NCBI GenBank assembly: GCA_964555645.1
Contig: CAZKTA010000001.1
Location: forward strand, 62,001 to 126,000
Direction of reading: 5' to 3'
Source of the DNA: DTLC01 sp964555645
GTDB lineage: Bacteria; Verrucomicrobiota; Verrucomicrobiia; Limisphaerales; DTLC01
DNA: 64,000 nt
Shown: positions 47,656 through 56,107 of the stretch, in pieces
How positions within the stretch are numbered: position 1 is the first letter of the stretch
Layout of the letters: each line of letters begins with the position of its first letter
Position numbers and translations under genes: made by a program
The notes under the pieces: model-generated
What the model was told of the DNA's origin: nothing
The model's input: the letters and a program-made list of their open reading frames with translations, nothing else
Database searches by the model: none

Positions 47656-48882
47656 TCAACAGTTCAACGCCTTGAGCGCCTCTTCATAAACCTGTTTCAC
47701 TGGTACACCGGCGCGCTCGGCCAACGCGCGGCATGATTCAAACTCGGGGGTCGCATGTAACACCGTGCCGCACAGTTTGCCGAGCTTCGCCTTGACGGGG
47801 CCGAACCGGGTATCGACCGTTGTGAACTCGCGTTGCAGTTTGCGTCGCTCGGCCGGGTACCGCCGCACACCAAACGCACTTGTCTCACGCAATATCATCT
47901 CTGTGAACTTGTCGGCATCGGGTTCGGCACACAGCACGGTTAGAAGCACGCCCGGCCGGTTTTTCTTCATTTGGATGGGTGTATGGAACACATCGAGCGC
48001 GCCTGCGGCTAGCGCCTTTTCCATGAAGTTTCCCAATATCTCGGGATTGATGTCGTCAAGATTCGTCTCCAACACCGCCACAGTGTCGGTTTCCCAATCG
48101 AGTGTTTGACCATGTGAAACTACAGGTGTTGTTTCCCAAAGCACAGCACGCAGTACGTTAGGTCTAGTCTTGTTTTCGCGGCTGCCCAATCCGTAACCGA
48201 TTTTCTCAGCAACTAGCCTGGTCATTGGTCCAAACCGCTCAACAAATTCGGCCAACAGCGCTGCGCCGGTGGGTGTGACCAACTCGTGCGGCTCGTCGCA
48301 TTGGGAGATCGGAATGCCGCGTGCGCCAAGGATTTCAAGCGTGGCCGGTGCAGGCACAGGCAACAGACCATGCTCGCACCTGACCCACCCCATGCCATCA
48401 ACAACTTGCGACGCAAACACGCGTGGTTTACCCAGTAGCTCAAGCGCAATGCACGCGCCTACCACATCCGCAATCGAGTCCAGGGCACCGACTTCGTGGA
48501 AATGGACATGCTCGACCGGCACGCCATGGATTTTGCCTTCAGCTGCGGCAATGCGCCTGAACACAGCCACTGCCTTTTCTTTCACCCAGTCTGAAAGTGG
48601 ACTGGCTTGGATAAGCGTTCGGATCTGGTTGAAATCTCGGCCCGCCGGGTGGGCGTGGCTCGTGGGATGCGCTTGCTGCTCATGCGCGCCACACTCAACG
48701 CATACATGTACGCCGGCAATACCGCCGCGGCTGGCCCGCTCAGTATGCAGGTGTAACTTGCCAAGACCGAGCTTTGCAAGGTGGCGCTCGAGCTGGACGG
48801 CGTCTACACCTAGATCAATCAATGCCCCCAGCAGCATGTCGCCGCTTATGCCACTGCACAAGTCGAGGTACAGTAACTTCAT
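47656..48882 (-). CDS. larC: Nickel-pincer cofactor biosynthesis protein LarC
   Basis: 408 residues. LarC inserts nickel into the pyridinium-3,5-bisthiocarboxylic acid mononucleotide used by lactate racemase and related enzymes. The N-terminal blocks are LYLDLCSGISGDMLLGALIDLG and HVHFHEVGALDSIADVVGACIALELLG. A His-rich loop (HEQQAHPTSHAHPAGR, about 67-82) may bind metal. The C-terminal half has AVLETNLDDINPEILGNFMEKAL and VFHTPIQMKKNRPGVLLTVL. The single-frame form spans LarC1 and LarC2, so no programmed frameshift is needed. It is 106 bases downstream of larB. No larE or larA in the window. Confidence 0.96.
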   Translation of the reverse strand: MKLLYLDLCSGISGDMLLGALIDLGVDAVQLERHLAKLGLGKLHLHTERASRGGIAGVHVCVECGAHEQQAHPTSHAHPAGRDFNQIRTLIQASPLSDWVKEKAVAVFRRIAAAEGKIHGVPVEHVHFHEVGALDSIADVVGACIALELLGKPRVFASQVVDGMGWVRCEHGLLPVPAPATLEILGARGIPISQCDEPHELVTPTGAALLAEFVERFGPMTRLVAEKIGYGLGSRENKTRPNVLRAVLWETTPVVSHGQTLDWETDTVAVLETNLDDINPEILGNFMEKALAAGALDVFHTPIQMKKNRPGVLLTVLCAEPDADKFTEMILRETSAFGVRRYPAERRKLQREFTTVDTRFGPVKAKLGKLCGTVLHATPEFESCRALAERAGVPVKQVYEEALKALNC

Positions 48883-48988
48883 TCGTTGGAATATTGAACC
48901 GTCAAACCGTTAACCCATTAAATTGTTGTCTGCCGCGCCAGCGCACTCGTTAATCCCACATTGTTAGGCAGTTTAGCGGTTTACCGCA

Positions 48989-49750
48989 TTACCGAGTGGG
49001 ACTGCAAAGCGCGTTTATCAGCGAGGCCGCGTACGCAGCGCCGAATCCGTTATCAATATTGACCACTGTGACACCGCCGCTACAACTGTTTAGCATGGCC
49101 AGCAACGCTGCCACACCGCCGAAACTAGCGCCGTAGCCCACACTCGTCGGTACCGCAATCACGGGCTTGTCAACCAGACCGGCTACTACACTCGGCAGGG
49201 CCCCCTCCATGCCAGCAACGACTATGATAACGTTGGCGCGTTGGATTATATCAAGGTGCCCAAGCAACCGGTGCAGCCCGGCCACGCCCACATCATGAAC
49301 ACGCTCGACCGTGTTCCCCATGAACTCGGCTGTTACAGCAGCTTCTTCGGCCACAGGTAGGTCGCCTGTTCCCGCGCTGACAACAGCGATTGTGCCTGCG
49401 CGTTTGGGCAACGGCTGGCTCTCGATTGTGATGCACCTGGCCGGCTCATGATACACGGCGCGTTTGAACTTTCGCTTCAGCGCGCGCGTTTGTTCGGCAC
49501 TGGCGCGTGTGACCAGGACACGCTTGTGCTGCTGGAACAGCGCAGTTGCAATTTTCACAAGTTGCACTGGTGTTTTGCCCGGGCCGAACACGACCTCGGG
49601 ACACCCGCGCCGTAGCGCACGGTGTGTGTCGAGCTTGGCGAAACCAAGATCAACAATCGGCGCAGCCTGAAACGCGCGCAATACTTCGTCGCGGCTCACG
49701 CCGCCAGCACGAAACTTTTCAAGCAGGCGGACAGCCTCAGCAGTTGTCAT
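48989..49750 (-). CDS. larB: Nickel-pincer cofactor biosynthesis protein LarB
   Basis: 253 residues from ATG 49750 (MTTAEAVRLLEKFRAGGV). LarB is a carboxylase/hydrolase acting on nicotinic acid adenine dinucleotide, the first dedicated step of the nickel-pincer nucleotide. It has an N-terminal helical part and a PurE-like (AIR carboxylase) C-terminal fold: CPEVVFGPGKTPVQLV, TIAVVSAGTGDLPVAEEAAVTAEFMG, VHDVGVAGLHRLLGHLDIIQRANVIIVVAGMEGALPSVVAGLVDKPVIAVPTSVGYGASFGGVAALLAMLNSC and NIDNGFGAAYAASLI. Confidence 0.96.
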   Translation of the reverse strand: MTTAEAVRLLEKFRAGGVSRDEVLRAFQAAPIVDLGFAKLDTHRALRRGCPEVVFGPGKTPVQLVKIATALFQQHKRVLVTRASAEQTRALKRKFKRAVYHEPARCITIESQPLPKRAGTIAVVSAGTGDLPVAEEAAVTAEFMGNTVERVHDVGVAGLHRLLGHLDIIQRANVIIVVAGMEGALPSVVAGLVDKPVIAVPTSVGYGASFGGVAALLAMLNSCSGGVTVVNIDNGFGAAYAASLINALCSPTR

Positions 49751-50023
49751 GCGGCCAGCTTGCCAAATGCTATACCGTCGGTCACGCCAGAAAGCACAGG
49801 CATTGATAGTCGGGTGCCGCACATCTCCAGTTAGCCATTTATCAAGAAAACGCTCTGTGCCTTCCCGCGGGCTTGTAGTCGCGCTGATTATAGTTTATAT
49901 GGGCCAAAAAACCTGTAGCACCTGGCACGTGCAGGCTCGTTGGGCAAAGGGATTTTCAAATGGCAACGCTCGGGCTGGATTTGTTGCGAGCACGGCGCGG
50001 CCAGCCTAGATCGGGGGATAAGG

Positions 50024-51346
50024 TCATAACTGTTTAATAGCCTTCGTTGCAGCCTGTACAGTGCGCTCGATGTCTGCTGCTGTGTGTGCGGTTGAAATAA
50101 AATTCGCCTCGAATTGCGAGGGTGCTATGTACACGCCGGTTTCGAGCATGTAGCGGAAAAATTTGCTGAACCGGTTGCGGTCGCTTGCCATAGCGTCTGC
50201 GAGGTTCCAGACCGGCTTATCAGTGAAGTAGATGCAAAACATCGAGCCGCAGCGGTTAAACGTGATCGGCACGCCTGCGGCTTTGGCGGCCTGTTTAATG
50301 CCCGCTTCGAGCTGCGCGCCCAGTTGCTCAAGCCGTTGGTAGGGTCGGTCACCTGAGCTGTCCGGTCGGGCACCCGAGGCGTCACTGGCTACTTCAAGCT
50401 CTTCGAGCGCGGCGATTCCAGCTGCCATAGCAAGCGGGTTACCACTCAATGTGCCGGCCTGATACACAGGACCCAGCGGTGCGAGCATGTCCATGATGTC
50501 CGCGCGTCCGCCGAATGCGCCAACGGGTAGCCCGCCACCAATTATTTTGCCCAAACACGTTAGATCAGGCGTGATCCCAAACTGCGCCTGGGCGCCGCCT
50601 GGGCCAAGCCTGAACCCGGTCATTACCTCGTCAAAGATTAGCAGTGCGCCGTGTGTTTGGGTGATTTGACGCAAGAACTCGAGGTAGCCCGGCTTCGGCA
50701 GATAAACCCCTGCGTTGCCTGGCACAGGCTCGAGGATAACCGCAGCAATTTGGCCTTTGTTGGCCGCGAATGCATGTTCGACTGCAGCAGTGTCGTTGAA
50801 CGGTAATACAATTGTATGCTTGGCAAAGTCATCAGGAACACCGGCGCTGTCTGGGTAACCGAAAGTCAGCGCGCCACTGCCGGCACGCACCAGCAGTGAG
50901 TCAGCGTGCCCGTGGTAGCAGCCGTCGAATTTGATGATTTTGGTGCGTTTCGTGAATGCGCGTGCAAGCCGTATAGCCGACATGCACGCTTCGGTGCCTG
51001 AGTTGCACATGCGGACTTTTTCGATGCTCGGCATGGCGGCGCGGATCAACTTTGCCATGCGCACCTCGAGCGGGTTCGGCACGCCGAAACTTGTGCCGTT
51101 TTCTGCCGTCGCTTTAATGGCTGCAATTATACGTGGGTGCGCATGCCCAAGTATTGCCGGTCCCCAAGTGCACACGTAATCTATGTACTCGTTGCCGTCC
51201 ACGTCCCATATGCGACTGCCTTGTGCGCGTTGGGCGAAGAACGGTTGCCCACCCACAGCGCGGAACGCGCGCACAGGCGAGTTCACTCCGCCCGGGATGT
51301 ATCTGAGTGCTTCTTGGAACAGCGCGGCTGATTTTGCCTGGGTCAT
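50024..51346 (-). CDS. hemL: Glutamate-1-semialdehyde 2,1-aminomutase
   Basis: 440 residues from ATG 51346 (MTQAKSAALFQEALRYIPGGVNSPVRAF); an in-frame TTG at 51400 is not family-like. A PLP-dependent enzyme making 5-aminolevulinate from glutamate-1-semialdehyde. Visible: GPAILGHAHP, MCNSGTEACMSAIRLARAFT, KFDGCYHGHAD, LIFDEVMTGFR with the PLP Asp, the PLP-binding Lys in LTCLGKIIGGGLPVGAFGG, and YQAGTLSGNPLAMAAG. A hydrophilic insertion (ASDASGARPDSSGDRP, around residue 327-343) interrupts the usually continuous helix after AALEELE. Adjacent to the GH3 gene, 60 bases away. Confidence 0.97.
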   Translation of the reverse strand: MTQAKSAALFQEALRYIPGGVNSPVRAFRAVGGQPFFAQRAQGSRIWDVDGNEYIDYVCTWGPAILGHAHPRIIAAIKATAENGTSFGVPNPLEVRMAKLIRAAMPSIEKVRMCNSGTEACMSAIRLARAFTKRTKIIKFDGCYHGHADSLLVRAGSGALTFGYPDSAGVPDDFAKHTIVLPFNDTAAVEHAFAANKGQIAAVILEPVPGNAGVYLPKPGYLEFLRQITQTHGALLIFDEVMTGFRLGPGGAQAQFGITPDLTCLGKIIGGGLPVGAFGGRADIMDMLAPLGPVYQAGTLSGNPLAMAAGIAALEELEVASDASGARPDSSGDRPYQRLEQLGAQLEAGIKQAAKAAGVPITFNRCGSMFCIYFTDKPVWNLADAMASDRNRFSKFFRYMLETGVYIAPSQFEANFISTAHTAADIERTVQAATKAIKQL

Positions 51347-51406
51347 GTTCGATCTACGGCAAGCAGGCGTTCCGAGCGTGCAGCAGGCCAGGTTCGGCAA
51401 GCAGAT

Positions 51407-53269
51407 TTAACGCTTCGACTGTTTCGGCCCGTATCGCAATCCGTACCCGAAGCTGAACAGCGGGTCGTAATTTGCATCGCCAACATTGATCGGGACCTGA
51501 CTCATCGAACGCGGCCAACTGCATGGCAGTTTACCGGTCGGATTGTAATCGCCGAACAACACGTCTGCGACACCATCGCCCTCGGTTCCGGGCAGCCAAG
51601 CTGCAACTAACGCATCGCAAAGCTCGAGTGCTTCCCCCAGGATTAACGGCCGGCCGGACAACAACACTAGCACAACCGGTGCGCCGCCTGCCTTGGCATT
51701 TCGTAACACCTGCAGGTCGGGCTCGGGCAGTGCTAGGTCTTGGCGGTCGCCAACCCCTTCAGCGTAGGGTTTTTCACCTAGCACAACTACAGTGTAATCG
51801 GCGCCGGCTGCGCCATGGCCGTCTGTGTCAAACGTAACCGTTGTGGAGTCGTGCACAGCGCGTCGGATTGCTTGCAGAATGGTTGTGCCACCGTCAATGA
51901 CGTGGCCAGGTTTACCCTGCCACGTGATTGTCCAGCCGCCGCACTGGACGCCTATGTCGTCAGCGGCGGCACCGGCCACATGGATCCGGCTCGTCTTTTT
52001 TGGCAGTGGTAGGGCGGCCTTGTTGTTTTTTAATAGCACGAGCGATTGCCGGACGCATTCGCGGGCGACCTTGCGATGCGCAGGCGAGCCAATCATACTC
52101 AGAAGCTTGCGGTCCGTAAACGGGCGTTCGAATAGCCCTAGCTCGAATTTGATCCGCAATATCCGGCGCACTGCGTCGTCAATTCGCGATTCATGAACCT
52201 GGCCCTCGCGCACGAGCGCTTCGAGTAGCTCGATGAACTGTACGTAATTGTTCGGTTTGGGCGGCCCGTCCGGTATCATAAACATGTCAATGCCCGCGTT
52301 AACTGCTGTTTTGATCTGAGTTTTGTAATCGCCCAACAACTGGTTGATCGCTGCCCAGTCGGAAATAACAATTCCCTTGAAACCCAGCTCGCTTTTTAGC
52401 ACGTCGGTAATCAGGTAACGGTTGGCATGCATTTTGAGGCCGTTCCAACTGCTAAATGAAACCATGATCGAGCCGACCCCGGCTTTTACTGCGGCTTGGT
52501 ATGGGCGCAAAAACAAACTGCGCAGTGTGGCTTCGTCGCATGCGGTATCGCCTTGGTCTTTGCCGCCTGTTGTCCCACCGTCTCCGAGGTAATGCTTTGC
52601 GCAGGCAAGGATTGCGGTCGGAGCCGATAACCGACCTGATTGGAACCCGCGGATCGCCGCTACGCCAAGCTCAGCCACCAGGACCGGTTCTTCGGCAAAC
52701 CCTTCGTATGTGCGTCCCCAGCGTTCGTCTCTGACCACGCTCACGGCCGGTGCGAAAGTCCAGTCAATGCCGGTTGCGGCAACTTCCGTAGCCGTGACCC
52801 GCGCTGCGCGTTCAACGAGCTTCGGGTTGCGTGTTGCGCCTAGCCCAATGTTATGCGGGAAAATAACCGCGCAGTTGACGTTGTTGTGGCCGTGCACAGC
52901 GTCAATGCCGTAGATTATCGGGATTTTAAGACGGTTCCGTAAAGCGCACCGTTGCAGCTCGTCGTATGTGTCAGCCCAGCCTTTCGGGCTGATATCTGGC
53001 GGGTCTGAATCACCCCCGCTCAGCACTGAACCGATGGTAAACTTTGCCAGATCATCTTTGTCAGCCAAGGCCAATAGATCGACCTGCACCATTTGACCGA
53101 TTTTTTCGCGGAGTGTCATCTGCGCCAGTACCGCTGCGGCTTTAACATCGGCCTGGCTGCCAGAGGTTTGGAACTGGTAGGCCGCCACAGCTCGACTGCA
53201 AACGCCTGTTGCGCAAACAATTAAAGTCCAAAGCATCGTGGTTCGTAGCATTTCAGCGATTGGTTTCAT
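51407..53269 (-). CDS. Secreted glycoside hydrolase family 3 beta-glucosidase
   Basis: 620 residues from ATG 53269; a TTG at 53278 is also in frame. The signal peptide is about 1-30 (MLWTLIVCATGVCSRAVAA). GH3 N-terminal domain: MTLREKIGQMVQVD, YGIDAVHGHNNVN, TFAPAVSVVRDERWGRTYEGFAEEP and FKGIVISDWAAI, with the catalytic nucleophile Asp in SDW. C-terminal domain: VRQSLVLLKNNKAALPLPK and LPGTEGDGVADVLFGDYNPTGKLPCSWPRS. Likely a periplasmic exo-acting beta-glucosidase for cellobiose or cell-derived glucans. It follows the DUF192 lipoprotein gene after 22 bases. Confidence 0.96.
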   Translation of the reverse strand: MKPIAEMLRTTMLWTLIVCATGVCSRAVAAYQFQTSGSQADVKAAAVLAQMTLREKIGQMVQVDLLALADKDDLAKFTIGSVLSGGDSDPPDISPKGWADTYDELQRCALRNRLKIPIIYGIDAVHGHNNVNCAVIFPHNIGLGATRNPKLVERAARVTATEVAATGIDWTFAPAVSVVRDERWGRTYEGFAEEPVLVAELGVAAIRGFQSGRLSAPTAILACAKHYLGDGGTTGGKDQGDTACDEATLRSLFLRPYQAAVKAGVGSIMVSFSSWNGLKMHANRYLITDVLKSELGFKGIVISDWAAINQLLGDYKTQIKTAVNAGIDMFMIPDGPPKPNNYVQFIELLEALVREGQVHESRIDDAVRRILRIKFELGLFERPFTDRKLLSMIGSPAHRKVARECVRQSLVLLKNNKAALPLPKKTSRIHVAGAAADDIGVQCGGWTITWQGKPGHVIDGGTTILQAIRRAVHDSTTVTFDTDGHGAAGADYTVVVLGEKPYAEGVGDRQDLALPEPDLQVLRNAKAGGAPVVLVLLSGRPLILGEALELCDALVAAWLPGTEGDGVADVLFGDYNPTGKLPCSWPRSMSQVPINVGDANYDPLFSFGYGLRYGPKQSKR

Positions 53270-53291
53270 GGTTAGCAATAACTGTTAAGGG

Positions 53292-53828
53292 TTACTGGCC
53301 GAAAAACGTCCTTAGCAATGTACCTTTCTCCGTGATTACAACTGCACCCGGCCGAATGCCGTGCCGATCGAACCAACCTTGGCGTACCTCGAGCACAAAT
53401 TGGACATTTGATGACCAGGATCGTACGCCTTTTTCGTCGCCGGGCTGCAGGTCGGTCGTTTGGAGCAATGTCCCGTCCGGTGCAATAAACGCTACGGATA
53501 GCGGAATCAGGCAGTTCCGGCCGTAAAAGTTCTTCGGGCCAGGCGCAGAGAACACAAACAGCATGCCTTCGTTCTCGTTCAGGTTTGTCCGGAACATCAT
53601 GCCAGTGGCGATCTCGACCGGCTTGCGCGCTATCTCGGCAACCAGCTCGTGCTCGCCCAGGCGCAGTTTGACAGTTGGCAATTTTGGCAGTGCATGCAAT
53701 AAGTGCCCGTGCACAGGGTCAACTTTGGCAACTGACTGCGGTGTATTTACGGCTCTTTTACAGCCGGTAAGCACAACACACACACTCCAAGCTAGCATGA
53801 CTAGGGCATAGCGTTTCATCGCGGGCAT
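53292..53828 (-). CDS. DUF192 lipoprotein
   Basis: 178 residues from ATG 53828; ATG 53819 is close behind and in frame. The start gives a short lipoprotein signal (MLAWSVCVVLTGC, lipobox Leu-Thr-Gly-Cys). The DUF192 domain follows: EIARKPVEIATGMMFRTNLNENEGMLFVFSAPGPKNFYGRNCLIPLSVAFIAPDGTLLQTTDLQPGD, then FVLEVRQGWFDRHGIRPGAVV. Function unknown; the fold is a small beta-barrel found in secreted proteins. It opens the long minus-strand run ending at ribH. Confidence 0.93.
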   Translation of the reverse strand: MPAMKRYALVMLAWSVCVVLTGCKRAVNTPQSVAKVDPVHGHLLHALPKLPTVKLRLGEHELVAEIARKPVEIATGMMFRTNLNENEGMLFVFSAPGPKNFYGRNCLIPLSVAFIAPDGTLLQTTDLQPGDEKGVRSWSSNVQFVLEVRQGWFDRHGIRPGAVVITEKGTLLRTFFGQ

Positions 53829-54020
53829 GATGTTCTCACGAACGAGGTTTTTCAGTTGTCGGTTTGTCGTGTTGAACATGACGAAAACCCGCAAAATCTG
53901 AGTTTTGTAAAAACTTGAATTGTACGTTGCACAAATGTGTGATAGAGTTTAGGTGTGCCTCGGGTTTTTGTCACGTTGAACGTATTCGGGCGCAGGTTTA
54001 TCTAATTTTCCGGGTTTACC

Positions 54021-54467
54021 ATGAAAACCAAACTTGTTGTTGTAGCTGACTTAGGGTTGCTCAGAGCATACAAGCTTTACCGAAATGAAACAGGCGCATC
54101 ACCCCGACTTGAACTTATAGAAGAGATCGAGCTGAATGAAGCGCATCAGAGGCTAACTGATTTAGTGTCTGACCAGGCCGGGCGATTTGCTAGTAGCGGT
54201 TCTGCGGGCGCATCATCAGGCGAACGACATAATATCGAGCTTGAACAACGCAAACGGCTCATAAAACAACTGGCAGAGCGTCTGACTGCACTGTTGCGAG
54301 CTGTTGACGTTGATGCGTGTTATTTTGCCGCCAGCAGGGAAATCAATCACAAGATGCTAGAGCTGTTACCGCACGACATTCGCGCTAAGATTACAAAAAA
54401 TATCTCGGCTGACCTGACCAAACTAGGTAAAGCCGAGTTGTTGGACCGTTTCATGGCCGAGCCGTAA
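54021..54467 (+). CDS. Host-attachment (PF10116-like) family protein
   Basis: 148 residues. The protein resembles the 'protein required for attachment to host cells' family, whose fold is related to eRF1/baeRF domains: it opens MKTKLVVVADLGLLRAYKLYRNETG, has a loop DQAGRFASSGSAGASSGERHNIEL, then ERLTALLRAVDVDACYFAASREINHKMLELLPHDIRAKITKNISADLTKLGKAELLDRF. Cytoplasmic. The family name comes from Agrobacterium; a role in host attachment need not hold here. Divergent from the DUF192 gene. Confidence 0.85.
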   Translation: MKTKLVVVADLGLLRAYKLYRNETGASPRLELIEEIELNEAHQRLTDLVSDQAGRFASSGSAGASSGERHNIELEQRKRLIKQLAERLTALLRAVDVDACYFAASREINHKMLELLPHDIRAKITKNISADLTKLGKAELLDRFMAEP

Positions 54468-54669
54468 GAGGCACAAGAAGAGTACCCGGCAATAATCTTT
54501 CTATTCCGATGCGAAGGCGCTTCGGTTATCGCCGCGCTCGAGTGCTATTCAAGCAACAATCCTCAGTACGGGTGGGCCTGGCGTCGTTTTTTGGTGGCCG
54601 TTGGTTCGCTTGCTATGGATGGTGTCATTTGGTTACCGTTTTGACAAATTAACCTTTTGACTGAACACG

Positions 54670-55908
54670 ATGGCGTATTTGAACGAAAATTTTTTGAAGC
54701 TCAAAACTGGCTATTTGTTTCCAGAGATCACCCGACGCGTGCGCGCGTTTCGCGAGGCGAACCCAGAGGCTGCCAAGCGCTTGATCAGTTGCGGCATCGG
54801 GGATGTAACCGAGCCGTTGCCGCACGCTGCTATTGCAGCCATGCATAAGGCAGTAGATGACCTTGCCGCACGGGAAACATTCAGGGGTTACGGGCCTGAA
54901 CAAGGCTACGAATGGCTCAGGGCCGCTATAGCAGAAAACGATTATCGTACGCGCGGATGCGACGTGGCAGACGACGAAATTTTTGTGAGCGACGGCGCAA
55001 AATGCGACACTGCGAATATCCTCGATATCCTAGGACACAAGAACAAAATTGCCGTGGCAGACCCGGTTTACCCTGTCTATGTGGACACCAACGTGATGGC
55101 CGGACACACCGGTCCGGCAAACACCGCCGGCCGTTATAGCCGGCTGGTTTACCTACCGGCCACCCCGCACAATGGGTTCGTACCCGAGCCGCCCAAGCGG
55201 CCTGTGGACGTGATTTACCTTTGCTCGCCAAATAACCCGACCGGCGCAGCCGCGTCGCGTGAGCAGCTTCAAGCCTGGGTCAATTACGCGCTCGTGCACA
55301 GGGCGATCATATTATTCGACGCGGCATACGAGGCGTACATTACAGACCCGGCTCTGCCGCGTTCAATTTACGAAATCCCGGGTGCGCGCGAGTGCGCAAT
55401 CGAATTCCGCAGTTTCTCAAAGAACGGAGGGTTCACCGGCGTGCGGTGTGCGTTCACTGTTGTGCCTAAGTCGCTTCGGGCAGCTACACGGAAAGGCGAG
55501 TTACACCCACTGCATGCGTTGTGGCTGCGGCGTATGACCACCAAGTTCAACGGCGTTTCGTACATCACGCAACGCGGTGCCGAGGCGCTTTACTCGCCCG
55601 AGGGCAAGGCTCAGGTCCGCGCGCTTATCAGTCATTACCTTGGCAATGCAAAGGTGCTGTGTGAAGGTCTAGCGAAAGCGGGTCTGACAGTGTACGGGGG
55701 TGTAAATGCGCCATATCTATGGGTTAAGTTGCCCGATGGCGTGTCCAGTTGGGACGCGTTTGATAAGATTCTGCGTGACGCAAATGTGATTGTGACCCCG
55801 GGCAGCGGCTTCGGCGCAAATGGTGAAGGCTACATTCGTGTGAGCGCATACAACAGTCGCGCCAACGCTGAGGAAGCCGCCCGCAGGTTTCAGACGTTAA
55901 AATGGTAA
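54670..55908 (+). CDS. dapL: LL-diaminopimelate aminotransferase
   Basis: 412 residues. Converts tetrahydrodipicolinate directly to LL-diaminopimelate for lysine and peptidoglycan, the pathway of Verrucomicrobia, Chlamydiae and plants. Typical blocks: NENFLKLKTGYLFPEI, ISCGIGDVTEPLP, YGPEQGYEWLRAAIAE, SDGAKCDTANI, ADPVYPVYVDTNVMAG, CSPNNPTG, FDAAYEAYITDP, and the PLP lysine in IEFRSFSKNGGFTGVR (about Lys251). No dapA or dapB nearby. A small ORF with a good ribosome site follows (55961). Confidence 0.97.
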   Translation: MAYLNENFLKLKTGYLFPEITRRVRAFREANPEAAKRLISCGIGDVTEPLPHAAIAAMHKAVDDLAARETFRGYGPEQGYEWLRAAIAENDYRTRGCDVADDEIFVSDGAKCDTANILDILGHKNKIAVADPVYPVYVDTNVMAGHTGPANTAGRYSRLVYLPATPHNGFVPEPPKRPVDVIYLCSPNNPTGAAASREQLQAWVNYALVHRAIILFDAAYEAYITDPALPRSIYEIPGARECAIEFRSFSKNGGFTGVRCAFTVVPKSLRAATRKGELHPLHALWLRRMTTKFNGVSYITQRGAEALYSPEGKAQVRALISHYLGNAKVLCEGLAKAGLTVYGGVNAPYLWVKLPDGVSSWDAFDKILRDANVIVTPGSGFGANGEGYIRVSAYNSRANAEEAARRFQTLKW

Positions 55909-55960
55909 AGCAACACAGGGCTGGCAACCGCCGGCTTGACGGGTTAGAAAGGTGATTTTT

Positions 55961-56065
55961 ATGCATCCAGTTCCCCCGGTTGTGCCGCTCAATTTTGCAA
56001 CGTCGGCGCTTGCGGTATTTGGGATGATTGCCTGTAGGCTGGATTGTATTGCTTGGCTCGGCTAA
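55961..56065 (+). CDS. Possible 34-residue hydrophobic peptide
   Basis: ATG 55961 is preceded by AAAGGTGA (55948-55955) at a spacing of five bases, one of the better ribosome sites in the window. The frame codes for a peptide starting MHPVPPVVPLNFATSALAVF, with a hydrophobic centre (ALAVFGMIAC) and two cysteines, ending at TAA 56063-56065. It lies between dapL and the terminator of the ferritin/VIT1 gene. It may be a chance frame. Confidence 0.35.
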   Translation: MHPVPPVVPLNFATSALAVFGMIACRLDCIAWLG

Positions 56066-56089
56066 AAAAAGCTGTTACTGACGTAACAG
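56064..56089 (-). terminator. Intrinsic terminator of the ferritin-like/VIT1 gene
   Basis: On the minus strand CTGTTAC (56089-56083) pairs with GTAACAG (56078-56072) around GTCA, followed by C and seven Ts (56070-56064). It lies about 20 bases after the stop of the gene at 56108-57004. Confidence 0.8.
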
Positions 56090-56107
56090 AAGCACAGCGT
56101 TTTCGTG

